Shown in pieces: positions 28,144 to 37,551 of a stretch of DNA of 42,751 nucleotides. Numbering within the stretch: the stretch's first letter is position 1; each line of letters begins with the position of its first letter. The position numbers and the translations under genes are program-made. The DNA comes from an uncultured Pirellulaceae bacterium (lineage in GTDB: Bacteria; Planctomycetota; Planctomycetia; Pirellulales; Pirellulaceae). The DNA lies in assembly GCA_937928215.1 (NCBI GenBank), contig CALFWL010000058.1, positions 1 to 42,751 on the forward strand, given 5' to 3'. The notes under the pieces are model-generated. The model had not been told where the DNA came from, did not search any database, and saw only the letters and a list, made by a program, of their open reading frames with translations.

Positions 28144-28611
28144 CTACCGACCTTGGCGAACGGGAACAGGCTGGGCTTTCGTGAAACGCCATCCGGATCC
28201 GCCGGTGGTGTTGTCGGTAAAAAACCGAGCGTTCTTGTCAGTGGTGATCGTTTCGATCTGAGTCGCGTCGATGTGAGCGGTACCCCAATCAGTCTTCAAT
28301 TTAACCTTTTCTAGGTTGACCTTGCCTGAAAGCATGTCGCCATTTTTGAAGGCCAGAACCGCGCCGTTGCCTTCGCCAATGTTCATCTTGATGCCATCGA
28401 TTTTGTTCATTGGAACTTTGACTTCGCCAAAACTGGTCGAAACACTCAGCTCATCAAGTTCGACGACCGAACCGGTTAGTTCTCGATTTTGGCTGACCGA
28501 AATAAAGACCACTGAATCGGCAGGACCTTCAACCGATTGGGCTGCGGCAAAATTCATGGTTGCCGGGGTCAACATCAATGCCAACGCGAGGCTCTTGAGA
28601 AAATAGTTCAT
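28144..28611 (-). CDS. Secreted duplicated FG/WG-module protein, paralog C (minimal form)
   Basis: Signal peptide 'MNYFLKSLALALMLTPATMNFAAAQ' then 'SVSTSFGEVKVPMNKIDGIKMNIGEGNGAVLAFKNGDMLSGKVNLEKVKLKTDWGTAHIDATQIETITTDKNARFF'. Confidence 0.82.
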   Translation of the reverse strand: MNYFLKSLALALMLTPATMNFAAAQSVEGPADSVVFISVSQNRELTGSVVELDELSVSTSFGEVKVPMNKIDGIKMNIGEGNGAVLAFKNGDMLSGKVNLEKVKLKTDWGTAHIDATQIETITTDKNARFFTDNTTGGSGWRFTKAQPVPVRQGR

Positions 28612-29084
28612 TTAGCTGTCTCCAAACGGATTCGTGTAGATTTGTTGCGATCGGGAAGCGGTGGCCTGCAAATGACGACCAACGCGGTTAAAGTGCGAGG
28701 ACTCAATATAATCACGGCAACGTGCAAGACAAAGATTCGAAGCGGAAATGGGAGCGATTTCGCGATCCGGAGATTGCTTTATTCGTTACGACCGGCACTG
28801 CTTGAACGTTTGCAGGCTCAAAGCTTCCGTCTATTCAATCTAGAGGAAAGTTTGTCGATTTCTTCTAACAATTCCCTTGTGTGTGAGCCCCCAAATCATG
28901 AGGCTCGGTTGGACAACCGTCGTGCAACCACTAGGGCGTTGTCACATCTAAATATTCGAGTGTGACGACGACATAAGTTGTTGCCGCTGATGCATTGAGT
29001 TTTCGCCCAGCCCAAACTTCTTATCGTCACAAAGCACTAACAAGGCAGAAGGCAGCGATCGAGTTTGGCTCGTGCTCGTCCGGT

Positions 29085-29762
29085 TCAGGGTGAGATTCTG
29101 AATCGCTGCCAGCCATCATCGCCCGCTAGATAAATCAGGCGATCGTGCAAGCGATCGAGTCGCCCCTGCCAGAACTCGACTTTCGTGGGAACAAGTTGGT
29201 AGCCTCCCCAGTTGGCCGGCAGCGGAACCGGCTGATCGCCCAGCTCTCTATCAAGCCGATCACGCGCCTCCTGAAGCTGCTGGCGGGACTGGATGACGGA
29301 CGACTGCCGCGACACAGCGGCCCCCAACTGCGCGCCGCGAGGGCGGCTGTGAAAATACGTTTCGGAAATATGATGCGAGGTCCTTGTGACGCTGCCCTCC
29401 ATGCGAACCTGACGGCCTTGGTGAGGCCAGTTGAAAACGACAGCGGCTGCGGGGTTATTCGACAACTGCTGACCTTTGGTCGATTCGTAGTTGGTGAAAA
29501 ATCGGATCGAACCCTCACCGAGCCCTTTCAGCAACACGATGCGAGCTGTCACCGCGCCTGACGAATCCGCGGTCGCCAGTGTCATCGCGTTCGGTTCAAA
29601 CCACTCACCGGGTGACGCAGCAACCGCCGCATCAAACCAAACACGAAACTGCTCGATCGGGTTGTCAAGCAACCGTTCGTCGTCGATCCCATCTGTCTGG
29701 TACTCCTTGCGAAGTGCCTGAAAATCCATCCTTGATTTGCTGTCGTTTGATTTTTTGCTCAT
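29085..29762 (-). CDS. pdxH: Pyridoxamine 5'-phosphate oxidase
   Basis: 'PNAMTLATADSSGAVTARIVLLKG', 'FFTNYESTKGQQLSNNPAAAVVFNW', 'RQVRMEGSV', 'VEFWQGRLDRLHDRLIY'. Confidence 0.95.
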   Translation of the reverse strand: MSKKSNDSKSRMDFQALRKEYQTDGIDDERLLDNPIEQFRVWFDAAVAASPGEWFEPNAMTLATADSSGAVTARIVLLKGLGEGSIRFFTNYESTKGQQLSNNPAAAVVFNWPHQGRQVRMEGSVTRTSHHISETYFHSRPRGAQLGAAVSRQSSVIQSRQQLQEARDRLDRELGDQPVPLPANWGGYQLVPTKVEFWQGRLDRLHDRLIYLAGDDGWQRFRISP

Positions 29763-29932
29763 GAAAATTTCACCAACCTAGTTCAGAGGAGTAAGTTGCG
29801 GTTGGAAGTCAGGCCGCTTGGGAACTTCAAATTCTGACGTAAACCGATATCATCTGGCAGTGGTGGTCCGGCATGAGATTTCCACCGATAGCAGCCATGA
29901 ACGTCGACTCTACACACGAAAGACGCTTAAAA

Positions 29933-31381
29933 ATGTCACTTGAATCAACCACAGCTACTGAAAAGACTCGCACGGAACGAGATTCCATGGGCGACGTGCT
30001 TGTCCCCGCCGACGCTTACTATGGGGCTCAGACTCAACGTGCCGTCCATAATTTTCCTATTTCCGGATGGGAGATGCCACCGGCGATGATTCATGCGATG
30101 GGGCGAGTCAAATACGCCTGCGGGGTCGCGAATCGCGATTTGGGAAAACTGACTGGAACCGGCAAGAATCCGTTGGATGATTCCCAAGTGGAATCCATGC
30201 TGGCCGCAGCCACCGAAGTGATCAAGGGCAAGTTGGACGACCAATTCCCGATTGACGTGTTCCAGACCGGGTCGGGAACGTCCAGCAACATGAATGTCAA
30301 TGAAGTGATCTCGAACCGTGCGATCGAGATTCACGGCGGCGATCGATTTACGGCTGACAAGCCGATTCACCCAAACGATCATGTCAACATGGGCCAGAGC
30401 ACGAACGACACCTTCCCCACTGCGATTCACGTGGCCGTGGCGGTCGAGTTAACCAATCATTTGATTCCGGCGTTGGAAAAGTTCGCGAGCGTGCTGCACG
30501 CCAAAGCGAAAGAGTGGGACAAAATTATCAAGATCGGACGGACTCATCTGGCGGACGCAACACCGTTGCGACTGGGCCAAGAATTTGGTGGCTTCGCTCG
30601 GCAGATTGAACTGTCTATCGATCGAGCCAACCGCGCCGTCGCGGCGGTTGCCGAACTTCCTGTCGGGGGCACTGCCGTCGGATCCGGGATCAACACGCAT
30701 CCCGAATTCGGCTCACGTGTGGCTGCCGTGTTGGCGGAAACGACCGGTATCTCATTCGTCGAGGCTGCCAATCACTTCGAAGCGAACGCTCAACGTGATG
30801 GGTTGGTCGAGTGCCACGGTCAACTGAAAACTGTTGCTTCGACTTTGTTCAACGTTGCCAACAACATCCGCTGGCTTGGGTCGGGACCTCGGTGCGGTTT
30901 TTATGAGATTGCGATTCCCGATCTGCAACCGGGAAGCTCGATCATGCCTGGCAAAGTCAACCCAGTCATGTGCGAAAGCATGATGCAGTTGGCGGCTCGT
31001 GTGATCGGCAATGATCAGACGATCACGCTCTGCGGAGCCAGTGGCGGACAGTTTCAACTGAACATCATGATGCCCGTGATGGCTCAAACGACGCTGGAGA
31101 GCATTCTGCTGCTGGCCAACGGAACAGAAGCCTTCGTTAAATTCTGTGCCGAACAGATGCAAGCCAATGCCGAGGTTTGTGAATCCTTTGTCGAAAAAAG
31201 TCTGGCGATGTGTACGAGTCTCAATCCACACATCGGCTACGAGAAAGCCGCCGCACTCGCGAAAGAAGCTTTCAAGACCGGCAAGACGATTCGCGAGCTA
31301 TGCCTCGAACAGAAGATCTTGCCCGAGGACGTGCTCAATGAAGCCCTTGATCCGATGAGCATGACGGAGCCGCAGGCGTAG
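29933..31381 (+). CDS. fumC: Fumarate hydratase class II
   Basis: 'TERDSMGDVLVPADAYYGAQTQRAVHNFPIS', 'TGSGTSSNMNVNEVI', signature 'GSSIMPGKVNPVMCE'. Start trimmed to 29933. Confidence 0.97.
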   Translation: MSLESTTATEKTRTERDSMGDVLVPADAYYGAQTQRAVHNFPISGWEMPPAMIHAMGRVKYACGVANRDLGKLTGTGKNPLDDSQVESMLAAATEVIKGKLDDQFPIDVFQTGSGTSSNMNVNEVISNRAIEIHGGDRFTADKPIHPNDHVNMGQSTNDTFPTAIHVAVAVELTNHLIPALEKFASVLHAKAKEWDKIIKIGRTHLADATPLRLGQEFGGFARQIELSIDRANRAVAAVAELPVGGTAVGSGINTHPEFGSRVAAVLAETTGISFVEAANHFEANAQRDGLVECHGQLKTVASTLFNVANNIRWLGSGPRCGFYEIAIPDLQPGSSIMPGKVNPVMCESMMQLAARVIGNDQTITLCGASGGQFQLNIMMPVMAQTTLESILLLANGTEAFVKFCAEQMQANAEVCESFVEKSLAMCTSLNPHIGYEKAAALAKEAFKTGKTIRELCLEQKILPEDVLNEALDPMSMTEPQA

Positions 31382-31554
31382 GCTGCCACAACGTCAGATA
31401 AGCCATGAACCACAAGCGTCAGTTGCTGACGCAGATTCAGAACGGATAGAATACCAGCACGCCGTTCAGTGCATGTGATTTTTCATAGCATCCGTTTTCG
31501 CCAACTGGGCACGGGTGGCTGAAACGTTGGTGCCTCGGTGTACGTCAAGACAGC

Positions 31555-32727
31555 TCAATCGTCGTCGCTTTGCAGTTCAATCGCACCCGAGAGGATCTGC
31601 TGTTTGCCGAACCGAGCCAGTTTTGCCAACGTTTGCCGCTGGGCGGGACTCAAGGTGGACTGATCGAGACTCGCCAGCAGCTTCATCGCTTTACGCGGTT
31701 GCTGATCCTGTTGCAAAAGCAGTTTTGCCAGTTTGAACGTGACGTTGGTGCGCAATCGATCGTAATGTGCAACATAGTACTTGAGCAGTTTGCGATACAG
31801 TTTTCCTTGAGCCGGCTGCTTCTCCAGTCCGTTGATCATCTTGACCAGCAACGATTCGTCCAGCACCAGTCCCTGGCGCTTTCGAGCCAAGGCTTCAAAT
31901 CGTTTGAATCCGACATCATAGTGGCCTCGGTCAACGTAGTGAGTCACCATCTTCAGACCGTCGGTCAATGCCTGCCGTTTCTCACGAGCCAACTCTTTCC
32001 GTCGCGCTTCACGTTCTGCTATCTGCTCGACCGTTAATTGCTCTTGGCCACGCTTGCCAGTCATGATCGAAATCAAATCCTCACCCTCGCAGTTTACTCG
32101 CTTCGTCGCCAGCATCCCCCAACCGACGGCAATGCCGGGCAGGACGCCCAGCAAGTGCAATACTTCACTGGACATCGAAAATCCGGTAAACGCAGCGATT
32201 GCAAAGTTCAACGCCAGAAACACGTAGCTAACCGTTTGTACCGTTGCGTCAAAACTGAATCCAAAAGGTCGAAACCAAACGATGCCGCCGACTTTGAAAT
32301 GAATTTCGTTCTCAGGCGCCCACAGAAAACAAACGATCATCATTCCGAAGATCGCGCAGCTTGCGCCAAGGCAGGAACCTTCCGTGTATCCAAACGTCAC
32401 CATGCTGATCAGAACGGAAGATGCGATAGCACAGAAGTTGTATGCCAACGCGAACCGCCACCAGCCGATTTTCCCTTCGACAATCATGCCGTAAATAAAC
32501 AGGAACAGCATATTTCCGATCAGGTGCCCGAAATCGGCGTGCAGGTAAGCGGCGGTCAGCCACGTTAACGGGTTGAACGTCCCGTACTCCAGCCACCATT
32601 GTTCCGTGAACCCCGGAACGGCGATTTGCAAAATGAACGCAAGGACATTCGCTGCGATGGTGACGCCGGTAACAATCGGCAGGTGATAGAGCGGCGCGTC
32701 GGTGCTGGTAGGGATCAGGAAGAGCAT
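31555..32727 (-). CDS. Rhomboid-family intramembrane protease with C-terminal helical/TPR-like extension
   Basis: 'HADFGHLIGNMLFLFIYG', 'LGASCAIFGMM' (Ser), 'SSEVLHLLGVLPGIAVG' (His). Confidence 0.9.
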   Translation of the reverse strand: MLFLIPTSTDAPLYHLPIVTGVTIAANVLAFILQIAVPGFTEQWWLEYGTFNPLTWLTAAYLHADFGHLIGNMLFLFIYGMIVEGKIGWWRFALAYNFCAIASSVLISMVTFGYTEGSCLGASCAIFGMMIVCFLWAPENEIHFKVGGIVWFRPFGFSFDATVQTVSYVFLALNFAIAAFTGFSMSSEVLHLLGVLPGIAVGWGMLATKRVNCEGEDLISIMTGKRGQEQLTVEQIAEREARRKELAREKRQALTDGLKMVTHYVDRGHYDVGFKRFEALARKRQGLVLDESLLVKMINGLEKQPAQGKLYRKLLKYYVAHYDRLRTNVTFKLAKLLLQQDQQPRKAMKLLASLDQSTLSPAQRQTLAKLARFGKQQILSGAIELQSDDD

Positions 32728-32780
32728 TGCAAGTTCGTTCGTCGGCGATCAAGCATTCTTGGAAGAATTTACAGGCATGG

Positions 32781-33452
32781 TCAGGAGTTTGCCGAAACTT
32801 CGAAAGAATACTCATGAAGCAAACCCTGAATATTCTCGCAAACGCGTGTGCGGCAGGATGGCAACCAGTCGAATATCCGATCGTCCAATTCAGGCAAGCC
32901 GACCCGTCGCAGAACATGATTCAGTCGATAAATCGTTCGTTCGTCATCAAGGTAATCGAAGATGTATCGCAACTCCAGAAATTTCTGAAACATCGGTACA
33001 AACTTGTCGGTAGGCCGAGTGGCAAAGAGGTTGATGGCAGATTCGACCTTCCTCGCGTCGACCGTCGCCAGTTGATCGTAATAGTGCTCGGCCTTGCCCG
33101 GGTAATTTTTCTGCAACCACGCGTCAATAAACATCTCGATCAGCACGTGAGTCGCGAATCCGGATCGCATTGACTGGTCGTCGTCATAAAGCTTTCTCAG
33201 TTCAACGGCCATTGTCAGGTTCAAGCGATTGAAGGTCGGGCCGGTGTGGAACCAATGGTCGTCCAGGTGATGCTGTACGACTCCTTTCGCGACCGCCGCC
33301 ACGATCGGATCGTCATGATCCATGAACGGAGTGGCCTTTTTCTTTCTGGTTCGACATTTTCGATCTGCGGCCCCCAATAGATCGGGAACCCCGCAGCCAA
33401 CCGCTAGGTAAGGTTGGTCAAGAAAAGGGAAAGCGTGAGAAAATGAATTCAT
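32781..33452 (-). CDS. Hypothetical protein, possibly AcpH (ACP phosphodiesterase)-like
   Basis: '[11 protein letters not shown]...GVPDLLG...[24 protein letters not shown]' has an AcpH-like Asp/His layout. The ATG sits directly against the end of pyrC. Confidence 0.55.
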   Translation of the reverse strand: MNSFSHAFPFLDQPYLAVGCGVPDLLGAADRKCRTRKKKATPFMDHDDPIVAAVAKGVVQHHLDDHWFHTGPTFNRLNLTMAVELRKLYDDDQSMRSGFATHVLIEMFIDAWLQKNYPGKAEHYYDQLATVDARKVESAINLFATRPTDKFVPMFQKFLELRYIFDYLDDERTIYRLNHVLRRVGLPELDDRIFDWLPSCRTRVCENIQGLLHEYSFEVSANS

Positions 33453-34783
33453 CCGAGACGCTTCCTTCGTTCCCCCGAAAATTCGATCTCGTGGCCTCGG
33501 ACATTGGAATCGAACTCGCATCCGCCATCATGCCAACGGAACACCTGCTGCCCCATGACCCACGTCGCGACAGGCCAACCCTTGAGCGTTTCGCCATGCC
33601 ACGGGCTCCAACGGCACTTGGTTTCCTGTTCCTCGTTCAGAATTGTGCGTTCCTGATTCAGATCGACCAACACCAGGTCCGCATCAAAACCTTCGGCGAT
33701 TCTGCCCTTGTTTTTCATGTTCCACACGCGAGCCGGTTCAGCACTCATCCAGTGAGCCAACTGCGGCAACGTGAAGCGACCAAGGTTCACCTGGTCCAGC
33801 ATCAATGCCAGATAGTTTTCAACCGCGGGCAATCCCGATGGGCATTCAGGAAACGGTTTGCGTTTTTCTTCCATCGTGTGCGGTGCGTGGTCGGTTGCGA
33901 TTACAGTAATTTTTCCCGATTCCAATGCAGCCCACAACGCCGCGTTGTCATCGGCGGTTTTGATGGAAGGGTTCATCTTGATCAGCGACCCCAACCGTTC
34001 GTAGTCGTCGATGTTGAAGAACAAGTGATGGGGGCAGACTTCGGCGGTGATCAACTCGGCAGCGCTCGCGATCAAGTCGACTTCCGCGGCGGTCGAAACA
34101 TGCAGCACGTGAAACGGATGTTCGTGACGCTCGGCCAAATCGATGGCTCTTTTGGTCGCAATGTAAGCGGCCTGGTGATCGCGAATGTTTGAGTGGTCGG
34201 CAACGTCAGTCGAATCCTTGAACCGCTGTGCGTTGGCTCGGACGGTTGCTTCGTCTTCGCAGTGAGCACAGATCGGCAGGCTGGTTTCGGCAAAGATCCG
34301 TTCAAGAGCCGCTTGCTGGTCGACCAACAGGTCGCCGGTGCTCGACCCGATAAAAATCTTAATGCCGGGTGTCCGAGTCGCATGTCGCAAGTCGTCTACG
34401 TTTGAGGTCGTGGCCCCGATGTAAAAACCATAATTGACGACGCTCTGTTTGCCTGCGATGGCCAGTTTGTCATTCAGCAGGTCTTGCGTAATTGCATTCG
34501 GGATCGTGTTGGGCATCTCCAGAAAGCTGGTGACGCCCCCCTTGGCGCAGGCGTGAGACGCGTGGTGCAGATCCTCTTTATGAGTCAACCCAGGTTCGCG
34601 AAAATGGACCTGATCGTCGATGACTCCTGGCATCAAATGCAAGCCAGCGGCATCGACCGTCAGATCGGCAAGCGTGTGGTCGGCCGGATCGATCGCGGCA
34701 ACTTGAGTCCCATCGATCAGCACGGATACTTCGACGACTTCATTATCCAGCGTGACCGAGGCATTTTTTATCAGCGTTTTCAT
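33449..34783 (-). CDS. pyrC: Dihydroorotase
   Basis: '[25 protein letters not shown]', '[10 protein letters not shown]', 'VCPHHLFF', '[13 protein letters not shown]'. Start trimmed to MKTLIKN at 34783. Confidence 0.9.
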   Translation of the reverse strand: MKTLIKNASVTLDNEVVEVSVLIDGTQVAAIDPADHTLADLTVDAAGLHLMPGVIDDQVHFREPGLTHKEDLHHASHACAKGGVTSFLEMPNTIPNAITQDLLNDKLAIAGKQSVVNYGFYIGATTSNVDDLRHATRTPGIKIFIGSSTGDLLVDQQAALERIFAETSLPICAHCEDEATVRANAQRFKDSTDVADHSNIRDHQAAYIATKRAIDLAERHEHPFHVLHVSTAAEVDLIASAAELITAEVCPHHLFFNIDDYERLGSLIKMNPSIKTADDNAALWAALESGKITVIATDHAPHTMEEKRKPFPECPSGLPAVENYLALMLDQVNLGRFTLPQLAHWMSAEPARVWNMKNKGRIAEGFDADLVLVDLNQERTILNEEQETKCRWSPWHGETLKGWPVATWVMGQQVFRWHDGGCEFDSNVRGHEIEFSGERRKRLG

Positions 34784-34960
34784 GGCTCCAGTTTCCGCAT
34801 CATGGGGTTTGCTGTCGAGCGGTCGGGGTTGGTAATTTGCGAGGTCCACACAATAATCTTGTCAGAGAGTTAACGACAGACAGAGTTAACGGCAGGCTTT
34901 CGACCAAGTGACATTGGATCGGTTGCGAGCGTTCTAACTTCTTCAAGGGAACACAGCAGG

Positions 34961-37408
34961 ATGCAGGATTTCGAAAAACTCGGTGCGTTTTACTTGGGCA
35001 AAGAGTACGACCAGGAGGCTCGGCAGCGGACCGAGAACCTTTTACTTTACGATTCCCGTGATCTTTGCACGCACGCGGTCGTGGTCGGAATGACCGGTAG
35101 CGGGAAAACGGGCTTGTGTGTCGGGTTGCTGGAAGAGGCAGCCATTGACCGTATTCCCGCGATCGTGATTGACCCGAAAGGCGATATCTCGAACCTGTTG
35201 CTGACGTTTCCGAACCTTAGTCCCGAGGAATTTCGGCCTTGGATCGATGAAGGGCAGGCCTCGCGCGAAGGAGTGTCGCCTGAAGTTTTTGCGACCAACG
35301 AAGCCGAAAAATGGAAAGCCGGCTTGAAGGAGTGGGGACAGGACGGAGCACGGATCCGCAAAATGCGAGACACCGTCGACCTGCGAGTTTACACACCCGG
35401 CAGCACTTCAGGGCGACCGCTGACGATTCTCAAGTCGTTCGCGTGCCCCAATGATCAGGTGTTGAACAATTCCGACGCATTGGGCGATCGCATCAGTGCG
35501 GCCGCATCCGGCTTGCTGGCATTGCTGGGCATCGAAGCCGATCCGATCCGTTCGCGCGAGCATATTCTGATCAGTCGGATTCTCGATCACGCGTGGCGAG
35601 AAAAACGCGACCTTGATTTAGGAAAAATTATCGGCCAGATCCAGGATCCGCCCTTCGAGCGAGTCGGAATCATGGAACTGGACGCCTTCTATCCGAAAAA
35701 AGATCGGGTTGAACTGGCGATGACCATGAATAACCTGCTGGCGTCACCCTCTTTTTCCAGTTGGTTGCAGGGCGAGGCGTTGGACATCAAGCGGATGTTG
35801 CACACGCCAGCAGGCAAGCCGTGCATTTCGGTCGTCTCGATTGCTCATCTGTCCGACAAAGAGCGGATGTTCTTCGTGACCATTTTGCTCAACGAGATGC
35901 TCACTTGGATGCGGGCACAGCCGGGAACCTCCAGTCTTCGAGCCCTTTTGTACATGGACGAAGTGTTTGGCTACTTTCCGCCGACGAAAAATCCTCCGTC
36001 CAAGCAACCGATGTTGACGTTGCTGAAGCAGGCTCGGGCGTTTGGTCTGGGGTGCGTGCTGGCGACTCAGAACCCCGTCGATCTGGATTACAAAGGTTTG
36101 TCAAACGCAGGGACTTGGTTCCTTGGTCGCTTGCAGACGGAACGCGACAAGGCTCGGGTGCTGGAAGGGCTTGAGGGAGCAGCGTCTCAAGTCGGTCAAA
36201 CCTTTGATCGTGCCGCAATGGAGCAAACCCTGGCGGGCTTGGGCAGCCGGAAATTCTTGATGAATAACGTTCATGAAGACGAACCGGTTGTGTTTGAAAC
36301 TCGCTGGGCCATGTCGTATCTGCGAGGTCCGCTGACTCAGATGCAGTTGCAGAAGTTAATGGACGACGACCCGCTTTACGACGCTAATGCTACTGCCGCC
36401 AGCAGTCGCCCTCGTCGCCCGATGGCTGAAAAAGCGGATCCGATCGAACCGACGGTTGATGGACGCCAGTTGGTGCCGAGCGACATTGAGCAACGATTTG
36501 TCGAGGTGCGAGATCGAATCGGCAGCGACGAACGTCTGGTCTACCGAGCTGCGTTGATGGGACGAAGCCGTTTGCATTACGTGAAGTCAACATACAAAAT
36601 CGATTCGTGGCAGGAGAGACTTCTACTGGCGAAGGTCAAGGGCGGCGAGATGCCAAACGAAATCTGGGAGCAGGCCGAGATTCTGGACGAGGCGTTGGAA
36701 CTGGTTCGCAATCCGGAACCGGGCGGCGAGTTCGCCTCGATCTGTGGTGACCTTCAGAAGAAAAAAAATTACACGACGTGGCAAAAAGAACTGAAAGAAT
36801 TTCTCTATCGAAATCAGCCACTGACGATCTGGCGCTGCAAGGACTTGAAGCAGTATTCGGAACCGGGTGAAACATCGGGCGATTTCAAGGTGCGGCTCGA
36901 ACAGCTGGCATCGGAGAAACGCGACGATGCGGTCGAAAAACTTCGCGATAAATTTGCCAGCAAGTTCTCAACCCTGCGGACTCGTATTCGTAAAGCGGAA
37001 GACAAAGTCGAAGTCGAAAAGGCTCAGTATCAACAGAGTCGCATGAGCAGCGTGTTGTCCGTTGGCACCACGATCATGGGCGCACTGTTGGGCCGAAAAG
37101 CATTTGGTGCAACGAACGCCAGGCGAGCAGGAACCTCCATGCGTTCTTTTGGGCGAGCGTCAAAGGAAAAAGATGACATCGGTCGCGCAGAAGAGAACTT
37201 GGAAGAGTTGCAAGTCAAGTACGAGGATCTTGAGGCGGAATTCGACGAACAGATCAATGAGCTGACCGAAAAGCTGTCCGTTGAAAATCTCGACCTTGAA
37301 GAACTGGCGGTGACTCCTCGCAAGAGTGATATCGACATTGAGGACTTCAGCGTCTGCTGGTTGCCGTGGCGAATCGATTCGTCGGGCGTTGCAGAACCAG
37401 CGTGGTGA
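34961..37408 (+). CDS. HerA/DUF87-like ATP-binding protein with C-terminal coiled coil
   Basis: Walker A 'VVVGMTGSGKTGLCVGLLEEA', 'IVIDPKGDISNLLLTFP', Walker B-like 'RALLYMDEVFGYFPP', 'GLGCVLATQNPVDLDYKGLSNAGTWFLGRLQTERDKARVLEGL'. Confidence 0.88.
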   Translation: MQDFEKLGAFYLGKEYDQEARQRTENLLLYDSRDLCTHAVVVGMTGSGKTGLCVGLLEEAAIDRIPAIVIDPKGDISNLLLTFPNLSPEEFRPWIDEGQASREGVSPEVFATNEAEKWKAGLKEWGQDGARIRKMRDTVDLRVYTPGSTSGRPLTILKSFACPNDQVLNNSDALGDRISAAASGLLALLGIEADPIRSREHILISRILDHAWREKRDLDLGKIIGQIQDPPFERVGIMELDAFYPKKDRVELAMTMNNLLASPSFSSWLQGEALDIKRMLHTPAGKPCISVVSIAHLSDKERMFFVTILLNEMLTWMRAQPGTSSLRALLYMDEVFGYFPPTKNPPSKQPMLTLLKQARAFGLGCVLATQNPVDLDYKGLSNAGTWFLGRLQTERDKARVLEGLEGAASQVGQTFDRAAMEQTLAGLGSRKFLMNNVHEDEPVVFETRWAMSYLRGPLTQMQLQKLMDDDPLYDANATAASSRPRRPMAEKADPIEPTVDGRQLVPSDIEQRFVEVRDRIGSDERLVYRAALMGRSRLHYVKSTYKIDSWQERLLLAKVKGGEMPNEIWEQAEILDEALELVRNPEPGGEFASICGDLQKKKNYTTWQKELKEFLYRNQPLTIWRCKDLKQYSEPGETSGDFKVRLEQLASEKRDDAVEKLRDKFASKFSTLRTRIRKAEDKVEVEKAQYQQSRMSSVLSVGTTIMGALLGRKAFGATNARRAGTSMRSFGRASKEKDDIGRAEENLEELQVKYEDLEAEFDEQINELTEKLSVENLDLEELAVTPRKSDIDIEDFSVCWLPWRIDSSGVAEPAW

Positions 37409-37551
37409 GCCCTTCGTCCCAGAGAAGCTGCTGTCGCCCAGATCGCCAGAGCTACGAACCTGATTTTCTCCACCGCAGCGACCCATTTTAGATTCAGGTT
37501 TTATCAGTTCGTCGGATCTGTCAGCAGATTATCATCGTTCTCTCACACGGC

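Noticed and set aside
31426-31442. GCGTCAG-TTG-CTGACGC hairpin after fumC as a terminator
   Set aside because: The 7-bp stem is real, but there is no U-tract and the loop is only 3 nt, so it is too weak to call.
32038-32568. 176-aa forward ORF, and other long antisense ORFs such as 33443..34192 and 41690..42301
   Set aside because: Antisense shadows of the rhomboid, pyrC and leuS genes, a known side effect of high-GC third-position bias.
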